Below, in pieces: positions 1 through 9,302 of a stretch of DNA of 64,000 nucleotides. The stretch spans positions 1,273,414 to 1,337,413 of the forward strand of contig NZ_CP023018.1 in the NCBI RefSeq assembly GCF_022406875.1, in the 5' to 3' direction. The notes beneath the pieces are model-generated. The model saw only the letters and a list, made by a program, of their open reading frames with translations, did not search any database and was not told the origin of the DNA. The translations under genes and the position numbers were made by a program. This DNA is from Ectothiorhodosinus mongolicus (lineage in GTDB: Bacteria; Pseudomonadota; Gammaproteobacteria; Ectothiorhodospirales; Ectothiorhodospiraceae). Position 1 is the first letter of the stretch. Each line of letters opens with the position of its first letter.

Positions 1-128
1 CGGGTGATAATGTGAAGATGACGGTATCGCTGATTGCTCCGATTGCGATGGAAGAAGGTTTGCGTTTTGCGATTCGTGAAGGCGGTCGCACCGTAGGCGC
101 CGGCGTCGTCGCGAAAATTATCGAGTAA
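1..128 (+). CDS. tuf: Elongation factor Tu, C-terminal end (partial)
   Basis: Only the last 41 codons are in the window, read from base 3, with the 5' part lying upstream. The peptide ends [15 protein letters not shown], the signature end of domain 3 of bacterial EF-Tu, the GTPase that delivers aminoacyl-tRNA to the ribosome. Its stop codon lies 5 bases before rpsJ, so tuf and rpsJ are almost certainly co-transcribed, which fits an upstream str operon (rpsL-rpsG-fusA-tuf) that cannot be seen here. Confidence 0.95.
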   Translation, partial: GDNVKMTVSLIAPIAMEEGLRFAIREGGRTVGAGVVAKIIE

Positions 129-133
129 TTCAT

Positions 134-448
134 ATGTCAGCCAAACAGAGAATCCGTATCCGGTTAAAGGCGTTCGATCATCGTTTGATCGATCGCTCGG
201 CGGCTGAGATCGTGGAAACCGCGAAACGTACCGGTGCACGGGTCAAAGGTCCTATCCCTTTGCCAACGAAAATGGAGCGTTTCACCTTGCTGATTTCGCC
301 GCATGTCAACAAGGATGCGCGTGATCAGTATGAAATCCGCACCCATAAGCGCCTGATGGACATCATGGATCCGACGGATAAGACCGTCGATGCTTTGATG
401 AAGCTCGATCTGGCGGCTGGCGTGGATGTGCAAATAAAACTTAACTAG
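134..448 (+). CDS. rpsJ: 30S ribosomal protein S10
   Basis: This 104-residue protein matches the usual 103-residue length of S10, which sits in the head of the small subunit and, as NusE, also joins the transcription antitermination complex. The sequence has the typical [20 protein letters not shown] start and the [20 protein letters not shown] segment near the end. The ATG lies 5 bases after the tuf stop with only a weak Shine-Dalgarno match, so translation is probably coupled to tuf. A 135-base gap with its own promoter and hairpin separates it from rplC, so in this genome S10 seems to belong to the str operon rather than lead the S10 operon. Confidence 0.98.
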   Translation: MSAKQRIRIRLKAFDHRLIDRSAAEIVETAKRTGARVKGPIPLPTKMERFTLLISPHVNKDARDQYEIRTHKRLMDIMDPTDKTVDALMKLDLAAGVDVQIKLN

Positions 449-469
449 CCACATTCTCTGTGGCATAAT
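441..469 (+). promoter_or_regulatory. Predicted sigma-70 promoter for the rplC operon
   Basis: TTAACT at 441-446 and CATAAT at 464-469 are separated by exactly 17 bases (4/6 and 5/6 matches to the -35 and -10 consensus). The start would fall near 476, giving a leader of about 108 bases before the rplC ATG. The -35 overlaps the end of rpsJ. This is prediction from sequence only. Confidence 0.5.
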
Positions 470-484
470 GTTGGGCTTTTCGTG

Positions 485-513
485 GCCCGGTACAAGGGTG
501 TCTTGTACCGGGC
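485..513 (+). promoter_or_regulatory. Leader hairpin upstream of rplC (attenuator or L4-type control site)
   Basis: Bases 485-496 and 502-513 form a perfect 12-bp stem around a GGTGT loop, followed by a moderately T-rich TGTGTTTTCC. It lies in the 135-base gap between rpsJ and rplC, downstream of the predicted promoter. It could terminate str-operon transcripts, or act as the autoregulatory leader that in E. coli lies before rpsJ and answers to protein L4. The perfect stem is seen; the function is inferred. Confidence 0.6.
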
Positions 514-583
514 TGTGTTTTCCGAACGTTTATAAATTATTGATTACGCTCCGCTGTTTGGGGGCGAGTACAGAGGTAGTGTC

Positions 584-1228
584 ATGGCAATCGGACTGGT
601 CGGTCGCAAATTGGGCATGACCCGCGTCTTCACCGAAGACGGGGTGTCACAGCCAGTTTCCGTCATTGAAGTCGAGCCAAATCGCGTCACCCAGGTGAAG
701 CAGTTGGAAAGTGATGGTTATCGGGCGGTGCAGGTCGCCGTGGGTGGCCGTAAAGCCAACCGTGTGCGCAAGCCCCAGGCGGGTCATTACGCCAAAGCGG
801 GCGTCGAAGCGGGCCGCGGGCTGTTCGAGTTTCGTTTGGGCGATGCTGAAGGTGAAGATATCTCAGTGGGGTCGGAGTTGACGGTCGGTCTTTTCGCTGA
901 CGGCCAATCTGTGGATGTGACGGGTACCAGTAAAGGCAAAGGCTTTCAGGGTGTCATTAAGCGTCACAACTTCAGTATGCAGGATGCAACCCATGGCAAC
1001 TCTCGATCGCATCGTGCGCCGGGCTCGATTGGTCAAAACCAAACCCCTGGGCGTGTGTTTAAGGGTAAGAAGATGGCTGGCCATATGGGTAACGAGCGTT
1101 GCACAGTGCAAAACCTGCACGTCGTGAAGGTCGATGTCGAACGCAACTTGCTCCTGATCTCTGGCGCCGTGCCAGGTTCGAAAGGCGGTGACGTGATGGT
1201 GCGTCCCGCGGTTAAAGCGAAAGGTTGA
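584..1228 (+). CDS. rplC: 50S ribosomal protein L3
   Basis: At 214 residues it is close to E. coli L3 (209), a primary 23S rRNA binder whose long loop reaches the peptidyl-transferase centre. It starts [20 protein letters not shown] and has the conserved [17 protein letters not shown] and [20 protein letters not shown] segments; the Gln near QNQTPG is the site that PrmB methylates in E. coli. A clear AGAGGTAG ribosome site precedes the ATG. It heads the rplC-rplD-rplW-rplB-rpsS-rplV-rpsC-rplP-rpmC-rpsQ run. Confidence 0.98.
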   Translation: MAIGLVGRKLGMTRVFTEDGVSQPVSVIEVEPNRVTQVKQLESDGYRAVQVAVGGRKANRVRKPQAGHYAKAGVEAGRGLFEFRLGDAEGEDISVGSELTVGLFADGQSVDVTGTSKGKGFQGVIKRHNFSMQDATHGNSRSHRAPGSIGQNQTPGRVFKGKKMAGHMGNERCTVQNLHVVKVDVERNLLLISGAVPGSKGGDVMVRPAVKAKG

Positions 1229-1233
1229 GCAGT

Positions 1234-1842
1234 ATGAAGATTAAGCTCGCAGCTGGAGAGAAAAAGGATGTCACCGTCGCTGATGGTGCATTCGCTCGTG
1301 ACTTCAACGAAGCCTTAGTGCATCAAGCGGTTGTGGCACATATGGCGGGTGCACGTGCTGGTACAAAGGCACAAAAAACTCGCAGTCAGGTGCGCGGTGG
1401 CGGCAAGAAGCCGTGGCGCCAAAAGGGTACCGGTCGCGCCCGTGCAGGCACGATCCGTAGTCCGCTTTGGCGTGGGGGCGGCAAGATTTTTGCGGCTTCA
1501 ACCCGCAGTTTTGAGCAAAAACTGAATAAGAAAATGTACCGTGCCGCGATGGCCAGTATTTTTTCTGAGCTGTTGCGTCAAGAGCGCTTGGTGGTGGTTG
1601 ATTCTTTCACCGTCGCCGAACCTAAGACGAAGGCGATGATCGCTGCGTTGCAGGCATTAGATGTCACCTCAGGTGTGGTCGTTCTGAGTGAGTTCGACGC
1701 CAATGTATTTCTAGGCGTCCGCAATCTGCCGCATGTCGATGTGCTCACCGTCTCCGGGCTGAATCCCGTGAGTTTGGTTGGGGCTGACAAAGTGGTGATC
1801 ACGGTGGCGGCGCTGAAGCAGGTTGAAGGGTGGTTGTCATGA
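1234..1842 (+). CDS. rplD: 50S ribosomal protein L4
   Basis: The 202-residue protein carries the L4 core: [20 protein letters not shown], then the basic loop [20 protein letters not shown] that lines the exit tunnel. In E. coli L4 also represses its own operon through an mRNA leader. I take the ATG at 1234 rather than the in-frame TTG at 1225, because AAAGG at 1220-1224 is correctly spaced for it and the family begins just before the KDVTV segment. The stop overlaps the rplW start (ATGA). Confidence 0.97.
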   Translation: MKIKLAAGEKKDVTVADGAFARDFNEALVHQAVVAHMAGARAGTKAQKTRSQVRGGGKKPWRQKGTGRARAGTIRSPLWRGGGKIFAASTRSFEQKLNKKMYRAAMASIFSELLRQERLVVVDSFTVAEPKTKAMIAALQALDVTSGVVVLSEFDANVFLGVRNLPHVDVLTVSGLNPVSLVGADKVVITVAALKQVEGWLS

Positions 1843-2135
1843 GAGAAGAAAGACTTCTGAAGATTTTGGTCGGCCCGCTTGTCTCGGAAAAAGCGACCAT
1901 GCTAGCTGACGCCGCCAATCAACACGTATTCAAGGTGTCAACTGACGCCACGCGCGAGGAAGTACGTGCCGCTGTTGAGCAGCTGTTTGATGTCAAAGTC
2001 GCCTCGGTTCGCGTGCTGAATCAGCAGGGCAAAAGCAAGCGCATTGGCCGTTTCCAGGGTCGTCGTAATCACTGGCGCAAGGCGTATGTGACGCTGGAGC
2101 CAGGTCACGATATCGAATTGGCCGGCAACGAATAA
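1839..2135 (+). CDS. rplW: 50S ribosomal protein L23
   Basis: This 98-residue protein (family about 100) starts [20 protein letters not shown], the classic L23 N-terminus. L23 borders the polypeptide exit tunnel and is the docking site for trigger factor and the signal recognition particle. The ATG at 1839 shares bases with the rplD stop (ATGA), with GAAGGG just upstream. An in-frame GTG three codons earlier is less likely because the family starts at MREERLL or MIREERLL. Confidence 0.97.
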   Translation: MREERLLKILVGPLVSEKATMLADAANQHVFKVSTDATREEVRAAVEQLFDVKVASVRVLNQQGKSKRIGRFQGRRNHWRKAYVTLEPGHDIELAGNE

Positions 2136-2153
2136 GTATTAAGGTAAGCTGAC

Positions 2154-2978
2154 ATGGCAATTGTTAAATCTAAACCTACTTCCGCCGGCCGGCGGTTTAT
2201 GGTGCGCAACACTACCCCCGGGCTGCACAAGGGCGAGCCCTTTGGGCCGCTGTTGGAAAAGAAAGTGCGTACTGGCGGCCGCAATAACCAAGGCCGCATC
2301 ACCACGCGTCATATTGGTGGTGGCCATAAGCAGCGCTATCGCGTTATTGATTTCAAGCGCAACAAAGACGATATCGGCGGTAAAGTTGAGCGCATCGAAT
2401 ATGATCCCAATCGCAGCGCGCACATCGCTTTAGTGCTATACGCCGATGGCGAGCGTCGCTATATTATCGCCCCCAAAGGCTTGCAGGCGGGTGATGCTGT
2501 AATGTCGGGTAGCCACGCGCCCATTCGCACCGGTAATACGCTGCCGCTGCGTAACATCCCCCTGGGTACCGTGGTGCACTGTATCGAAATGCGCCCGGGA
2601 AAGGGCGCTCAGCTGGCTCGCAGTGCCGGTGCATCTGTGCAGTTGGTGGCGCGTGAAGGACAGTACGCCACCCTACGTTTGCGTTCCGGTGAGATGCGCA
2701 AGGTGCATGCTGACTGCCGCGCTACCATTGGCGAGGTCAGCAACAGCGAGCATAGCCTGCGTAAGTATGGCAAAGCAGGCGCAAAGCGTTGGAAGGGTGT
2801 ACGTCCGACGGTTCGTGGCACAGCGATGAACCCGGTCGATCATCCGCATGGTGGTGGTGAAGGTCGTAATTTCGGTCTGCATCCGGTAACGCCCTGGGGT
2901 GTGCCCACCAAGGGTTACAAAACACGCAAGAACAAGCGGACGACTCACTTAATCGTGCGTCGCCGTAAGTCCAAGTAA
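2154..2978 (+). CDS. rplB: 50S ribosomal protein L2
   Basis: The 274-residue protein (E. coli 273) is the most conserved large-subunit protein, needed for subunit association and peptidyl-transferase activity. It shows the [17 protein letters not shown] and [16 protein letters not shown] segments and the near-terminal [14 protein letters not shown] loop that approaches the active site and contains the catalytically important His region. AAGGTAAG precedes the ATG. It lies between rplW and rpsS as in E. coli. Confidence 0.98.
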   Translation: MAIVKSKPTSAGRRFMVRNTTPGLHKGEPFGPLLEKKVRTGGRNNQGRITTRHIGGGHKQRYRVIDFKRNKDDIGGKVERIEYDPNRSAHIALVLYADGERRYIIAPKGLQAGDAVMSGSHAPIRTGNTLPLRNIPLGTVVHCIEMRPGKGAQLARSAGASVQLVAREGQYATLRLRSGEMRKVHADCRATIGEVSNSEHSLRKYGKAGAKRWKGVRPTVRGTAMNPVDHPHGGGEGRNFGLHPVTPWGVPTKGYKTRKNKRTTHLIVRRRKSK

Positions 2979-2997
2979 GAGTTGAGAGGGTAAATCA

Positions 2998-3270
2998 GTG
3001 CCGCGTTCGCTGAAAAAAGGTCCGTTTGTTGACCATTATTTGATTAAAAAGGTCGAGGAGGCTTCTGCCGCCAACGATCGTCGTCCGATCAAGACCTGGT
3101 CGCGGCGCTCAATGATTATTCCGCAAATGGTCGGGCTGACTCTGGCTGTCCATAATGGGCGTCAACATGTTCCCGTGCTGGTCAACGAAAATATGGTTGG
3201 CCACAAACTGGGTGAATTTGCAGCGACGCGCACCTTTAAGGGTCACATAGCCGATAAGAAGGCCAGGTAA
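2998..3270 (+). CDS. rpsS: 30S ribosomal protein S19
   Basis: This 90-residue protein begins [20 protein letters not shown] and ends with the [19 protein letters not shown] segment, both diagnostic of S19, which sits in the head of the small subunit beside S13 near the A site. The start codon is GTG, preceded by a GAGAGGGTAA ribosome site. The length matches the family (about 92). Confidence 0.98.
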   Translation: MPRSLKKGPFVDHYLIKKVEEASAANDRRPIKTWSRRSMIIPQMVGLTLAVHNGRQHVPVLVNENMVGHKLGEFAATRTFKGHIADKKAR

Positions 3271-3280
3271 GGATTTGGAA

Positions 3281-3613
3281 ATGGAAACCGTAGCCAAATT
3301 GAAATTCGCGCGGGTATCACCGCAGAAATGTCGGCTTGTTGCCGATCAGATCCGTGGTCTGCCGGTAGAAAAGGCGCTGCAGGTCCTCAACTTCAGTCCC
3401 AAGAAATCAGCGCATTTGGTGCGTAAGATTCTTGAGTCAGCTATCGCCAATGCAGAGCATAACGATGGCGCTGATGTGGATGAGCTGCAGGTCTCGCGCG
3501 TCTGCGTTGACCAGGGTCCAGTACTCAAGCGTATTCAGGCGAGAGCCAAAGGGCGCGCCAATCGCATCAGCAAGCGCACGAGCCACATTACTGTGGCCGT
3601 CAGCGCGAAATAA
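3281..3613 (+). CDS. rplV: 50S ribosomal protein L22
   Basis: The 110-residue protein equals E. coli L22 in length. L22 has a long beta-hairpin that lines the nascent-chain tunnel, and hairpin changes give macrolide resistance in several bacteria. It starts [20 protein letters not shown] and carries the [20 protein letters not shown] hairpin and C-terminal strand. The ATG at 3281 is preferred over an in-frame TTG at 3275 because AAGGAT ends 6 bases before it. Confidence 0.97.
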   Translation: METVAKLKFARVSPQKCRLVADQIRGLPVEKALQVLNFSPKKSAHLVRKILESAIANAEHNDGADVDELQVSRVCVDQGPVLKRIQARAKGRANRISKRTSHITVAVSAK

Positions 3614-3625
3614 CGGGGTTTTCTC

Positions 3626-4315
3626 ATGGGACAAAAAGTTAATCCAATCGGCTTCCGCCTCGGGATATCTGCGGACTGGGCATCTACTTGGTATGCCGAT
3701 GGTCGTGACTATGCCGATAATCTGCATAGTGATTTGCAGATTCGCGAGTATCTGAAGAAAAAACTCTCGCAAGCTTCGGTGAGTCGTATTGAAATCGCCC
3801 GTCCCGCGCGTCAGGCCTTCATCACAATTCATACGGCGCGTCCAGGAATTGTCATCGGTAAAAAGGGTGAAGATATCGAAGCCCTGCGCCGCGACGTATC
3901 GGAGCGCCTTGGCTTGCCCGCGCAGAGCGTAAAAATCAATATTGAAGAGATTCGCAAGCCAGAAACCGATGCACAGTTGGTGGCCGAAGGTATTGCGCAA
4001 CAGCTGGAACGTCGCATTATGTTCCGCCGCGCCATGAAGCGCGCGGTAGGTAATGCGATGCGCCTTGGAGCCTTGGGCGTCAAGGTGCATGTCTCGGGTC
4101 GTCTTAATGGCGCTGAAATTGCGCGCAGCGAATGGTATCGCGAGGGCCGCGTCCCCCTGCATACCCTGCGTGCGGAAATTGATTATGGGTTTGCTGAAGC
4201 GCGCACCACCTACGGCATCATTGGTGTCAAGGTGTGGGTGTTTAAGGGTGAAGTCTTTGATTTCGATAAGAAATCCGAAGAGTCCGCCCCGGAAGGCAAG
4301 GCCGCGGTGAACTGA
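3626..4315 (+). CDS. rpsC: 30S ribosomal protein S3
   Basis: S3 forms part of the mRNA entry channel and helicase activity on the small subunit. The 229-residue protein (E. coli 233) starts [14 protein letters not shown] and has the KH-domain motif [17 protein letters not shown] near residues 74-90, then the [20 protein letters not shown] segment of the C-terminal domain. The tail is rich in Glu, Lys and Ala as is common in gammaproteobacteria. Confidence 0.98.
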   Translation: MGQKVNPIGFRLGISADWASTWYADGRDYADNLHSDLQIREYLKKKLSQASVSRIEIARPARQAFITIHTARPGIVIGKKGEDIEALRRDVSERLGLPAQSVKINIEEIRKPETDAQLVAEGIAQQLERRIMFRRAMKRAVGNAMRLGALGVKVHVSGRLNGAEIARSEWYREGRVPLHTLRAEIDYGFAEARTTYGIIGVKVWVFKGEVFDFDKKSEESAPEGKAAVN

Positions 4316-4325
4316 GGAAGAGATC

Positions 4326-4739
4326 ATGCTGCAGCCAAAACGAACCAAATTCCGTAAGCAGTTCAAGGGCAAAAACCGTGGAATGGCGATTGCCGGGGGC
4401 AGCGTTAGCTTCGGGGAGTATGCCTTGAAGTGCGTTGACCGGGGTCGAATCACTGCGCGCCAGATCGAAGCGGCGCGTCGTGCCATGACCCGTCACATTA
4501 AACGTGGCGGAAAGATCTGGATCCGCGTGTTTCCCGACGTGCCAGTGACCAAGAAGCCCGTAGAAGTGCGTATGGGTAAGGGTAAAGGTAACGTGGAATA
4601 CTGGGTATGCAAAGTGCAGCCTGGTCGCGTTCTGTATGAGATGGAAGGAGTTAGCGAAGAGGTGGCCCGCGAGGCATTTCGTCTGGCTGCTGCCAAGCTC
4701 CCGGTGAAAACGACTTTTGTGACCCGGCAGGTGATGTGA
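4326..4739 (+). CDS. rplP: 50S ribosomal protein L16
   Basis: The 137-residue protein (E. coli 136) sits at the tRNA A site of the large subunit. The start [20 protein letters not shown] and the [20 protein letters not shown] core are diagnostic; the Arg in the ARG-like core is the residue hydroxylated by RoxA in E. coli, which I cannot confirm here. Its TGA stop overlaps the rpmC ATG by one base. Confidence 0.98.
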   Translation: MLQPKRTKFRKQFKGKNRGMAIAGGSVSFGEYALKCVDRGRITARQIEAARRAMTRHIKRGGKIWIRVFPDVPVTKKPVEVRMGKGKGNVEYWVCKVQPGRVLYEMEGVSEEVAREAFRLAAAKLPVKTTFVTRQVM

Positions 4740-4936
4740 TGAAGGTGAATGAAGTGCGGGGCCAGACCAGTGAGGAGCTTCAAAAAGAATTGCTGGAGCT
4801 TCTCAAAGAGCAGTTCAAGATGCGCATGCAGAAAGGTACGGGGCAGCCACCGCGTCCTGATCGCTTCGGTAAGATCCGTAAGGATGTTGCCCGCATCAAG
4901 ACAGTATTAAATGAGCGTGCAAGGGCAGGCGAGTAA
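4739..4936 (+). CDS. rpmC: 50S ribosomal protein L29
   Basis: This 65-residue helical-hairpin protein sits at the tunnel exit next to L23. It reads [20 protein letters not shown] and has the [11 protein letters not shown] loop typical of L29. The ATG at 4739 overlaps the last base of the rplP stop; the GTG one codon earlier is less likely since family members begin MKxxE. Translation is probably coupled to rplP. Confidence 0.96.
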   Translation: MKVNEVRGQTSEELQKELLELLKEQFKMRMQKGTGQPPRPDRFGKIRKDVARIKTVLNERARAGE

Positions 4937-4940
4937 TCTC

Positions 4941-5207
4941 ATGAGCGAACAAGCAGTCAAAGAACAGCGCGCGATCACTGGACGAGTGGTCAGCGACAAG
5001 ATGGACAAGACCCGTACAGTGCTGATCGAGCGTCGTGTTCGGCATCCTCTGTATGGCAAGTATCTGCGGCGTTCCACGAAGCTGCATGTGCATGACGAGG
5101 GTAATGAATCGCGCATGGGCGACACCGTCTTGATTAAAGAAAGCCGTCCGATGTCACGCACGAAGAACTTCCGATTGCTCAAAGTGCTTGAGCGGGCGCC
5201 GGAATAA
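4941..5207 (+). CDS. rpsQ: 30S ribosomal protein S17
   Basis: The 88-residue OB-fold protein (E. coli 84) is a primary 16S rRNA binder. It shows [20 protein letters not shown] and the [20 protein letters not shown] segment. The ATG at 4941, 4 bases after the rpmC stop, gives the normal family length; an earlier in-frame ATG at 4911 lies inside rpmC and would add ten residues with no homology. It ends the S10 transcription unit as defined in E. coli. Confidence 0.96.
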   Translation: MSEQAVKEQRAITGRVVSDKMDKTRTVLIERRVRHPLYGKYLRRSTKLHVHDEGNESRMGDTVLIKESRPMSRTKNFRLLKVLERAPE

Positions 5208-5245
5208 GCTGCTGCGATAAAAGTTGAGAAGAAGCGAGATCACAC

Positions 5246-5614
5246 ATGATTCAGATGCAGACAGTTTTAGATGCGGCAGATAACAGCGGTGCGCGTAAAG
5301 TGCAGTGCATCAAGGTGCTGGGAGGCTCCCATCGCCGCTATGCCGCTGTGGGCGATATCGTCAAGGTAAGCGTGAAAGACGCCATCCCACGCGGCAAGGT
5401 GAAAAAAGGCGAAGTCTACAACGCCGTTGTGGTGCGCACTGCCAAAGGTGTGCGGCGCCCCGACGGTTCGTTGATCCGGTTTGATCGCAATGCTGCGGTG
5501 CTGCTGAACAATCAATTGCAGCCCATCGGTACGCGTATCTTCGGACCCGTGACCCGTGAACTGCGTGGTGAGCGTTTTATGAAAATTATTTCCCTGGCAC
5601 CGGAAGTGCTCTAA
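5246..5614 (+). CDS. rplN: 50S ribosomal protein L14
   Basis: At 122 residues it is one short of E. coli L14 (123). L14 lies at the subunit interface and binds the silencing factor RsfS. Diagnostic segments are [20 protein letters not shown] at the start and [17 protein letters not shown] in the middle. It begins the spc group; the 38-base gap before it contains a GAGAAG ribosome site but no convincing promoter. Confidence 0.98.
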   Translation: MIQMQTVLDAADNSGARKVQCIKVLGGSHRRYAAVGDIVKVSVKDAIPRGKVKKGEVYNAVVVRTAKGVRRPDGSLIRFDRNAAVLLNNQLQPIGTRIFGPVTRELRGERFMKIISLAPEVL

Positions 5615-5638
5615 GCGGATCAGGGTGAGGTAAACGAG

Positions 5639-5959
5639 ATGCGCAGAATCAGACAAGGCGACGATGTTGTCGTAATTACCGGTAAGGACAAAGGCCGGCG
5701 TGGGACCGTGATCAAGGTTTATGAAGATCAGCGTGTGTTGGTGCAAAACATCAACATGGTGAAGAAGCACCAAAAGCCCAATCCTTACGCGGGTGTGTCC
5801 GGCGGCATTATCGACAAAGAAATGCCGCTGCAACTATCGAATGTGATGTTGTACAACCCTGCCACGGGCAAGGGTGATCGCGTGGGCTTTAAGGTATTGG
5901 AAGACGGTCGCAAAGTGCGTGTCTACAAGTCCAATAGCGAAGTCGTTGACGCGTCCTGA
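5639..5959 (+). CDS. rplX: 50S ribosomal protein L24
   Basis: The 106-residue protein (E. coli 104) is an assembly initiator of the large subunit near the tunnel exit. It has the KOW motif [20 protein letters not shown] at residues 7-26 and the [17 protein letters not shown] segment. A GGTGAGG ribosome site precedes the ATG. It is followed 11 bases later by rplE. Confidence 0.98.
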   Translation: MRRIRQGDDVVVITGKDKGRRGTVIKVYEDQRVLVQNINMVKKHQKPNPYAGVSGGIIDKEMPLQLSNVMLYNPATGKGDRVGFKVLEDGRKVRVYKSNSEVVDAS

Positions 5960-5970
5960 GGGTGAGAGAA

Positions 5971-6510
5971 ATGGCTAGGTTGAAAGCGTTTTACAAAGAC
6001 AAAGTCACCGACCAGCTGATGCAGCAGTTCGGCTACGAGAATATAATGCAGGTACCGCGTATCTCCAAGATTACCCTGAACATGGGCTTGGGTGAGGCCG
6101 TAGCGGACAAGAAGGTGATCGAGCATGCAGTCTCCGATATGACAGCGATTGCTGGTCAGAAGCCGGTAGTTACGAAGGCTCGCAAGTCCATTGCTGGATT
6201 TAAGATCCGTGATGGGTATCCGATTGGCTGTAAAGTGACTCTGCGGCGCGAGCGCATGTATGAGTTTCTCGACCGTTTAGTGAATATCGCATTGCCCCGA
6301 GTTCGTGACTTCCGCGGTTTGAATGCCAAATCTTTTGATGGCCGCGGTAACTACAACTTAGGCGTTCGGGAACAGATCATTTTCCCGGAAGTGGATTACG
6401 ACAAGATTGATGCGCTGCGCGGTATGGACATCACCATTACCACTACAGCCCGTACGGACGAGGAAGGTCGCGCCCTATTGCAGGCGTTCAACTTCCCCTT
6501 CAAGAGTTAA
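5971..6510 (+). CDS. rplE: 50S ribosomal protein L5
   Basis: The 179-residue protein matches E. coli L5 (179), part of the 5S rRNA-containing central protuberance. It starts [20 protein letters not shown] and has [20 protein letters not shown] and the [20 protein letters not shown] segment. The ATG at 5971 follows GAGGGTGAGAG; a GTG three codons upstream is in frame but lies inside this ribosome site. Confidence 0.97.
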   Translation: MARLKAFYKDKVTDQLMQQFGYENIMQVPRISKITLNMGLGEAVADKKVIEHAVSDMTAIAGQKPVVTKARKSIAGFKIRDGYPIGCKVTLRRERMYEFLDRLVNIALPRVRDFRGLNAKSFDGRGNYNLGVREQIIFPEVDYDKIDALRGMDITITTTARTDEEGRALLQAFNFPFKS

Positions 6511-6521
6511 GAGGTTTTCGC

Positions 6522-6827
6522 ATGGCCAAGATTTCCATGATGCAACGCGAAGTCAAGCGCGCTCAGTTGGTGAAACAATATGCCGCTCGGCGTGAGGAGC
6601 TTAAAGCAATCATCAACCATCCCGATACGGATTATGAAACCCGTATGGAAGCAGTGGTGAAGCTACAAAAACTCCCGCGTGACTCCAGTTCTGCGCGTCA
6701 ACGTAACCGCTGCCGACTGACTGGTCGTCCCCATGGTTACTATCGGAAGTTTGGCTTGGGTCGGAATAAGTTGCGCGAAGCGGCCATGCGGGGCGATGTC
6801 CCCGGTCTGGTCAAGTCGAGCTGGTAA
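6522..6827 (+). CDS. rpsN: 30S ribosomal protein S14 (zinc-free type)
   Basis: This 101-residue S14 is the long form that lacks the CxxC-CxxC zinc motif found in the short form: the only Cys in the usual zone is in [21 protein letters not shown]14 helps assemble the head of the small subunit. It lies between rplE and rpsH exactly as in E. coli, with a GAGG site before the ATG. Confidence 0.98.
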   Translation: MAKISMMQREVKRAQLVKQYAARREELKAIINHPDTDYETRMEAVVKLQKLPRDSSSARQRNRCRLTGRPHGYYRKFGLGRNKLREAAMRGDVPGLVKSSW

Positions 6828-6841
6828 GAGGAATAAAATCA

Positions 6842-7237
6842 ATGAGCATGACTGATCCCGTCGCTGACATGCTGACCCGTATTCGCAATGGTCAGCACGC
6901 TGCAAAAACAGAAGTAAGCCTGCCAGCCTCCAAGCTGAAGTTGGCTATCGCCAATGTGCTGAAGGACGAGGGCTACGTTGGTGACATACAAGTGTCAGAA
7001 GCCGATAAGAAGGCGGTGATGACCATTAAGTTGAAGTATTTTCAGGGTAGTCCGGTGATTGAGAAGCTGAAGCGTATCAGCCGTCCCGGACTGCGCATTT
7101 ATCGCAGTAAAGACGAACTCCCCTCCGTGATTGGCGGTCTGGGCGTGGCGGTGGTTTCCACTTCGAAAGGAGTGATGACTGATCGACAAGCACGGGCTCA
7201 GGGTCAGGGCGGTGAAGTTCTTTGCATCGTTTCCTAA
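6842..7237 (+). CDS. rpsH: 30S ribosomal protein S8
   Basis: The 131-residue protein (E. coli 130) begins [18 protein letters not shown] and ends with the GGEVLCIVS strand, both typical of S8. S8 binds 16S rRNA helix 21 and in E. coli represses the spc operon by binding the rplE start region; the equivalent mRNA site here was not modelled. AGAGGAATAA precedes the start. Confidence 0.98.
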   Translation: MSMTDPVADMLTRIRNGQHAAKTEVSLPASKLKLAIANVLKDEGYVGDIQVSEADKKAVMTIKLKYFQGSPVIEKLKRISRPGLRIYRSKDELPSVIGGLGVAVVSTSKGVMTDRQARAQGQGGEVLCIVS

Positions 7238-7251
7238 TCGGATAAGTAGTC

Positions 7252-7785
7252 ATGTCACGAGTTGCGAAAAACCCAATCAACCTGCCCAAGGGCGTTGAGA
7301 TCAATGTCGGCGCCGAAAGTATCTTGGTGAAAGGTCCCAAGGGCGCTATGGAATTGCGTGCCCACGCAGATGTTGAAGTTGCTCAGGAAGGTGGTGTGCT
7401 GCAGTTGCGCCCTGCCGCTGGCGACGAGTCTCGCTACGCGATTACCGGCACCTACCGCGCCTTGATCAACAATATGGTGCAGGGTGTTAGCGCCGGCTTC
7501 GAGCGTAAGCTCGAGCTAGTGGGCGTGGGTTACCGGGCTCAGGCTCAAGGTAATAAGCTCAATTTAACGCTGGGTTTCTCCCATCCTGTGGAATATCCAG
7601 TGCCCGAGGGCATTACGATTGAAACCCCCAGCCAGACTGAAATTCTGGTTAAGGGTATCGATAAGCAGAAGGTAGGGCAGGTAGCTGCAGAGATTCGCAG
7701 TTATCGTCCGCCGGAGCCCTATAAGGGCAAAGGTGTCCGTTATGCGAATGAACAAATCATTCGCAAGGAAGCCAAGAAGAAATAA
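7252..7785 (+). CDS. rplF: 50S ribosomal protein L6
   Basis: The 177-residue protein equals E. coli L6 and has the two-repeat L6 architecture: [20 protein letters not shown] at the start and the C-terminal signature [16 protein letters not shown]. It binds near the sarcin-ricin loop and the factor-binding region. It is followed 15 bases later by rplR. Confidence 0.98.
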   Translation: MSRVAKNPINLPKGVEINVGAESILVKGPKGAMELRAHADVEVAQEGGVLQLRPAAGDESRYAITGTYRALINNMVQGVSAGFERKLELVGVGYRAQAQGNKLNLTLGFSHPVEYPVPEGITIETPSQTEILVKGIDKQKVGQVAAEIRSYRPPEPYKGKGVRYANEQIIRKEAKKK

Positions 7786-7800
7786 GGCCAGGTGAACGCA

Positions 7801-8154
7801 ATGGATAAGAAACCCGCTAGACTCCGCCGCGCGGCTCGCGCGCGCCATAAGATTCGTGAACTGGGCGCGCATCGGCTGTGTGTGCATCGCACACCCCGGC
7901 ATGTGTACGCGCAGATTATCGCCCCCAGCGGATCGGAGACCGTCGTCGCCGCTTCGACTCTGGAAACAGGTATGCGCGGCGAGCTTAAGTGCACAGGCAA
8001 TGCCGCTGCTGCGGCCGCTGTTGGCAAGTTGATTGCCGAGCGTGCAGCTGCAAAAGGGATCACCCGCGTCGCGTTTGATCGTTCTGGTTTTAAGTATCAC
8101 GGCCGCGTTAAAGCGTTGGCTGATGCCGCCCGCGAAGGCGGACTGCAATTCTGA
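7801..8154 (+). CDS. rplR: 50S ribosomal protein L18
   Basis: At 117 residues it equals E. coli L18, which binds 5S rRNA. It starts [20 protein letters not shown] and ends [20 protein letters not shown] plus a short tail GGLQF-like end. The ATG at 7801 is 6 bases after AGGTGA; an in-frame GTG at 7792 lies inside that ribosome site and would add residues absent from the family. Confidence 0.97.
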   Translation: MDKKPARLRRAARARHKIRELGAHRLCVHRTPRHVYAQIIAPSGSETVVAASTLETGMRGELKCTGNAAAAAAVGKLIAERAAAKGITRVAFDRSGFKYHGRVKALADAAREGGLQF

Positions 8155-8168
8155 GCAAGGGTAAAGCA

Positions 8169-8675
8169 ATGGCAACAGTGAGTGCGAGTAGCGAAACCGA
8201 CGGGCTTCAGGAAAAGCTCATTACGGTCAATCGTGTGGCCAAAGTGGTCAAGGGCGGGCGTCAATTCCGTTTCACTGCGTTGACAGTGGTCGGTGACGGT
8301 AACGGTAAAGTGGGCTTTGGTTATGGCAAGGCGCGCGAAGTGCCCTTAGCGATTCAAAAGGCCATGGAATCGGCCCGTAAGAATATGCAGCGCGTGCCTC
8401 TGAAGGACGGTACATTGCACTATCCAATGACGGCTCGCCACGGTGCTGCCAAGGTATTCATGCAGCCGGCCTCAGAAGGTACGGGCATCATCGCCGGTGG
8501 CGCCATGCGCGCGGTTTTTGAAGTGGCGGGTGTGCGTAATGTGCTGGCTAAGTGCATTGGTTCACGCAACCCCGGCAATATGGTTCGCGCCACCTTGAAC
8601 GGCCTCGTGGATCAGAAAGATCCGCAGCACATCGCTGCCAAGCGCGGTAAGAAAGTCGAAGAGATCGTGGGTTAA
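8169..8675 (+). CDS. rpsE: 30S ribosomal protein S5
   Basis: The 168-residue protein (E. coli 167) contributes to decoding fidelity and the mRNA entry channel. It shows [20 protein letters not shown] and [19 protein letters not shown], the double-stranded RNA-binding domain, and the [16 protein letters not shown] segment in the C-terminal domain. A GCAAGGGTAAAG site precedes the ATG. Confidence 0.98.
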   Translation: MATVSASSETDGLQEKLITVNRVAKVVKGGRQFRFTALTVVGDGNGKVGFGYGKAREVPLAIQKAMESARKNMQRVPLKDGTLHYPMTARHGAAKVFMQPASEGTGIIAGGAMRAVFEVAGVRNVLAKCIGSRNPGNMVRATLNGLVDQKDPQHIAAKRGKKVEEIVG

Positions 8676-8678
8676 GTC

Positions 8679-8867
8679 ATGGCCGATAACAAACAACTGA
8701 AAGTCACCTTGGTGCGCAGTAAGCACGGGCGTCTGAAAAACCATCAGGATTGCCTGCGTGGCCTGGGTATCCGTCGTATCCATCGCACCGTATTGGTGAA
8801 CGATACGCCGGAAAATCGCGGCATGATTAACAAGGTGTCCTATCTCCTGAAAGTGGAGGAGGCGTAA
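8679..8867 (+). CDS. rpmD: 50S ribosomal protein L30
   Basis: This 62-residue protein (E. coli 59) has the L30 pattern [20 protein letters not shown] followed by [20 protein letters not shown]. It starts 3 bases after the rpsE stop and its own stop is directly followed by the rplO start region, so the three are tightly coupled. Confidence 0.97.
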   Translation: MADNKQLKVTLVRSKHGRLKNHQDCLRGLGIRRIHRTVLVNDTPENRGMINKVSYLLKVEEA

Positions 8868-8870
8868 GTG

Positions 8871-9302
8871 ATGAAATTAAATGAACTCAGCCCAGCACCA
8901 GGCAGCCGCCCTGATGCCAAGCGCGTCGGCCGTGGCATTGGCTCGGGCCTCGGTAAGACCGGTGGTCGTGGTCACAAAGGTCAGAAATCTCGTTCTGGTG
9001 GGTACCACAAAGTGGGATTTGAAGGTGGCCAGATGCCTTTGCAGCGTCGCCTGCCAAAGGTGGGATTCCGCTCGCGTACCATGAAGGATAATGCCGAAGT
9101 ACGTTTGCACGAGATTGCTTTGATCGAGGGCGACGTGACGTTAGCGTCACTGAAAGCTGCGGGTGTCGTGGCGGCAACTGCCAAACGCGCCAAAGTGATC
9201 GCCTCAGGTAAGCTGGAGAAGGCCGTGACCCTCAAAGGTATTGGCGTGACACCGGGTGCACGTGCGGCTATTGAAGCTGCCGGTGGCAAGGTCGAGGGCT
9301 AA
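8871..9302 (+). CDS. rplO: 50S ribosomal protein L15
   Basis: The 143-residue protein (E. coli 144) carries the Gly-rich N-terminal extension [20 protein letters not shown] that threads into 23S rRNA, then a globular C-terminal domain. The ATG at 8871, preceded by GTGGAGGAGGCG, fits the MKLNELSP start; a GTG one codon earlier is possible. The stop codon abuts the secY start codon with no gap. Confidence 0.97.
   Translation: MKLNELSPAPGSRPDAKRVGRGIGSGLGKTGGRGHKGQKSRSGGYHKVGFEGGQMPLQRRLPKVGFRSRTMKDNAEVRLHEIALIEGDVTLASLKAAGVVAATAKRAKVIASGKLEKAVTLKGIGVTPGARAAIEAAGGKVEG

Noticed and set aside
1-133. Classical S10 leader upstream of rpsJ
   Set aside because: tuf coding sequence runs to 5 bases before rpsJ, leaving no room for a leader.
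3437-4486. 349-residue open frame on the minus strand
   Set aside because: It lies antisense to rplV, rpsC and rplP, which are certain; its product has no recognisable domain and reflects the codon bias of the real genes.
5267-5833. 188-residue minus-strand frame
   Set aside because: Antisense to rplN and rplX, no ribosome site and no family resemblance.
7564-8175. 203-residue minus-strand frame
   Set aside because: Antisense to rplF and rplR, which are well supported.
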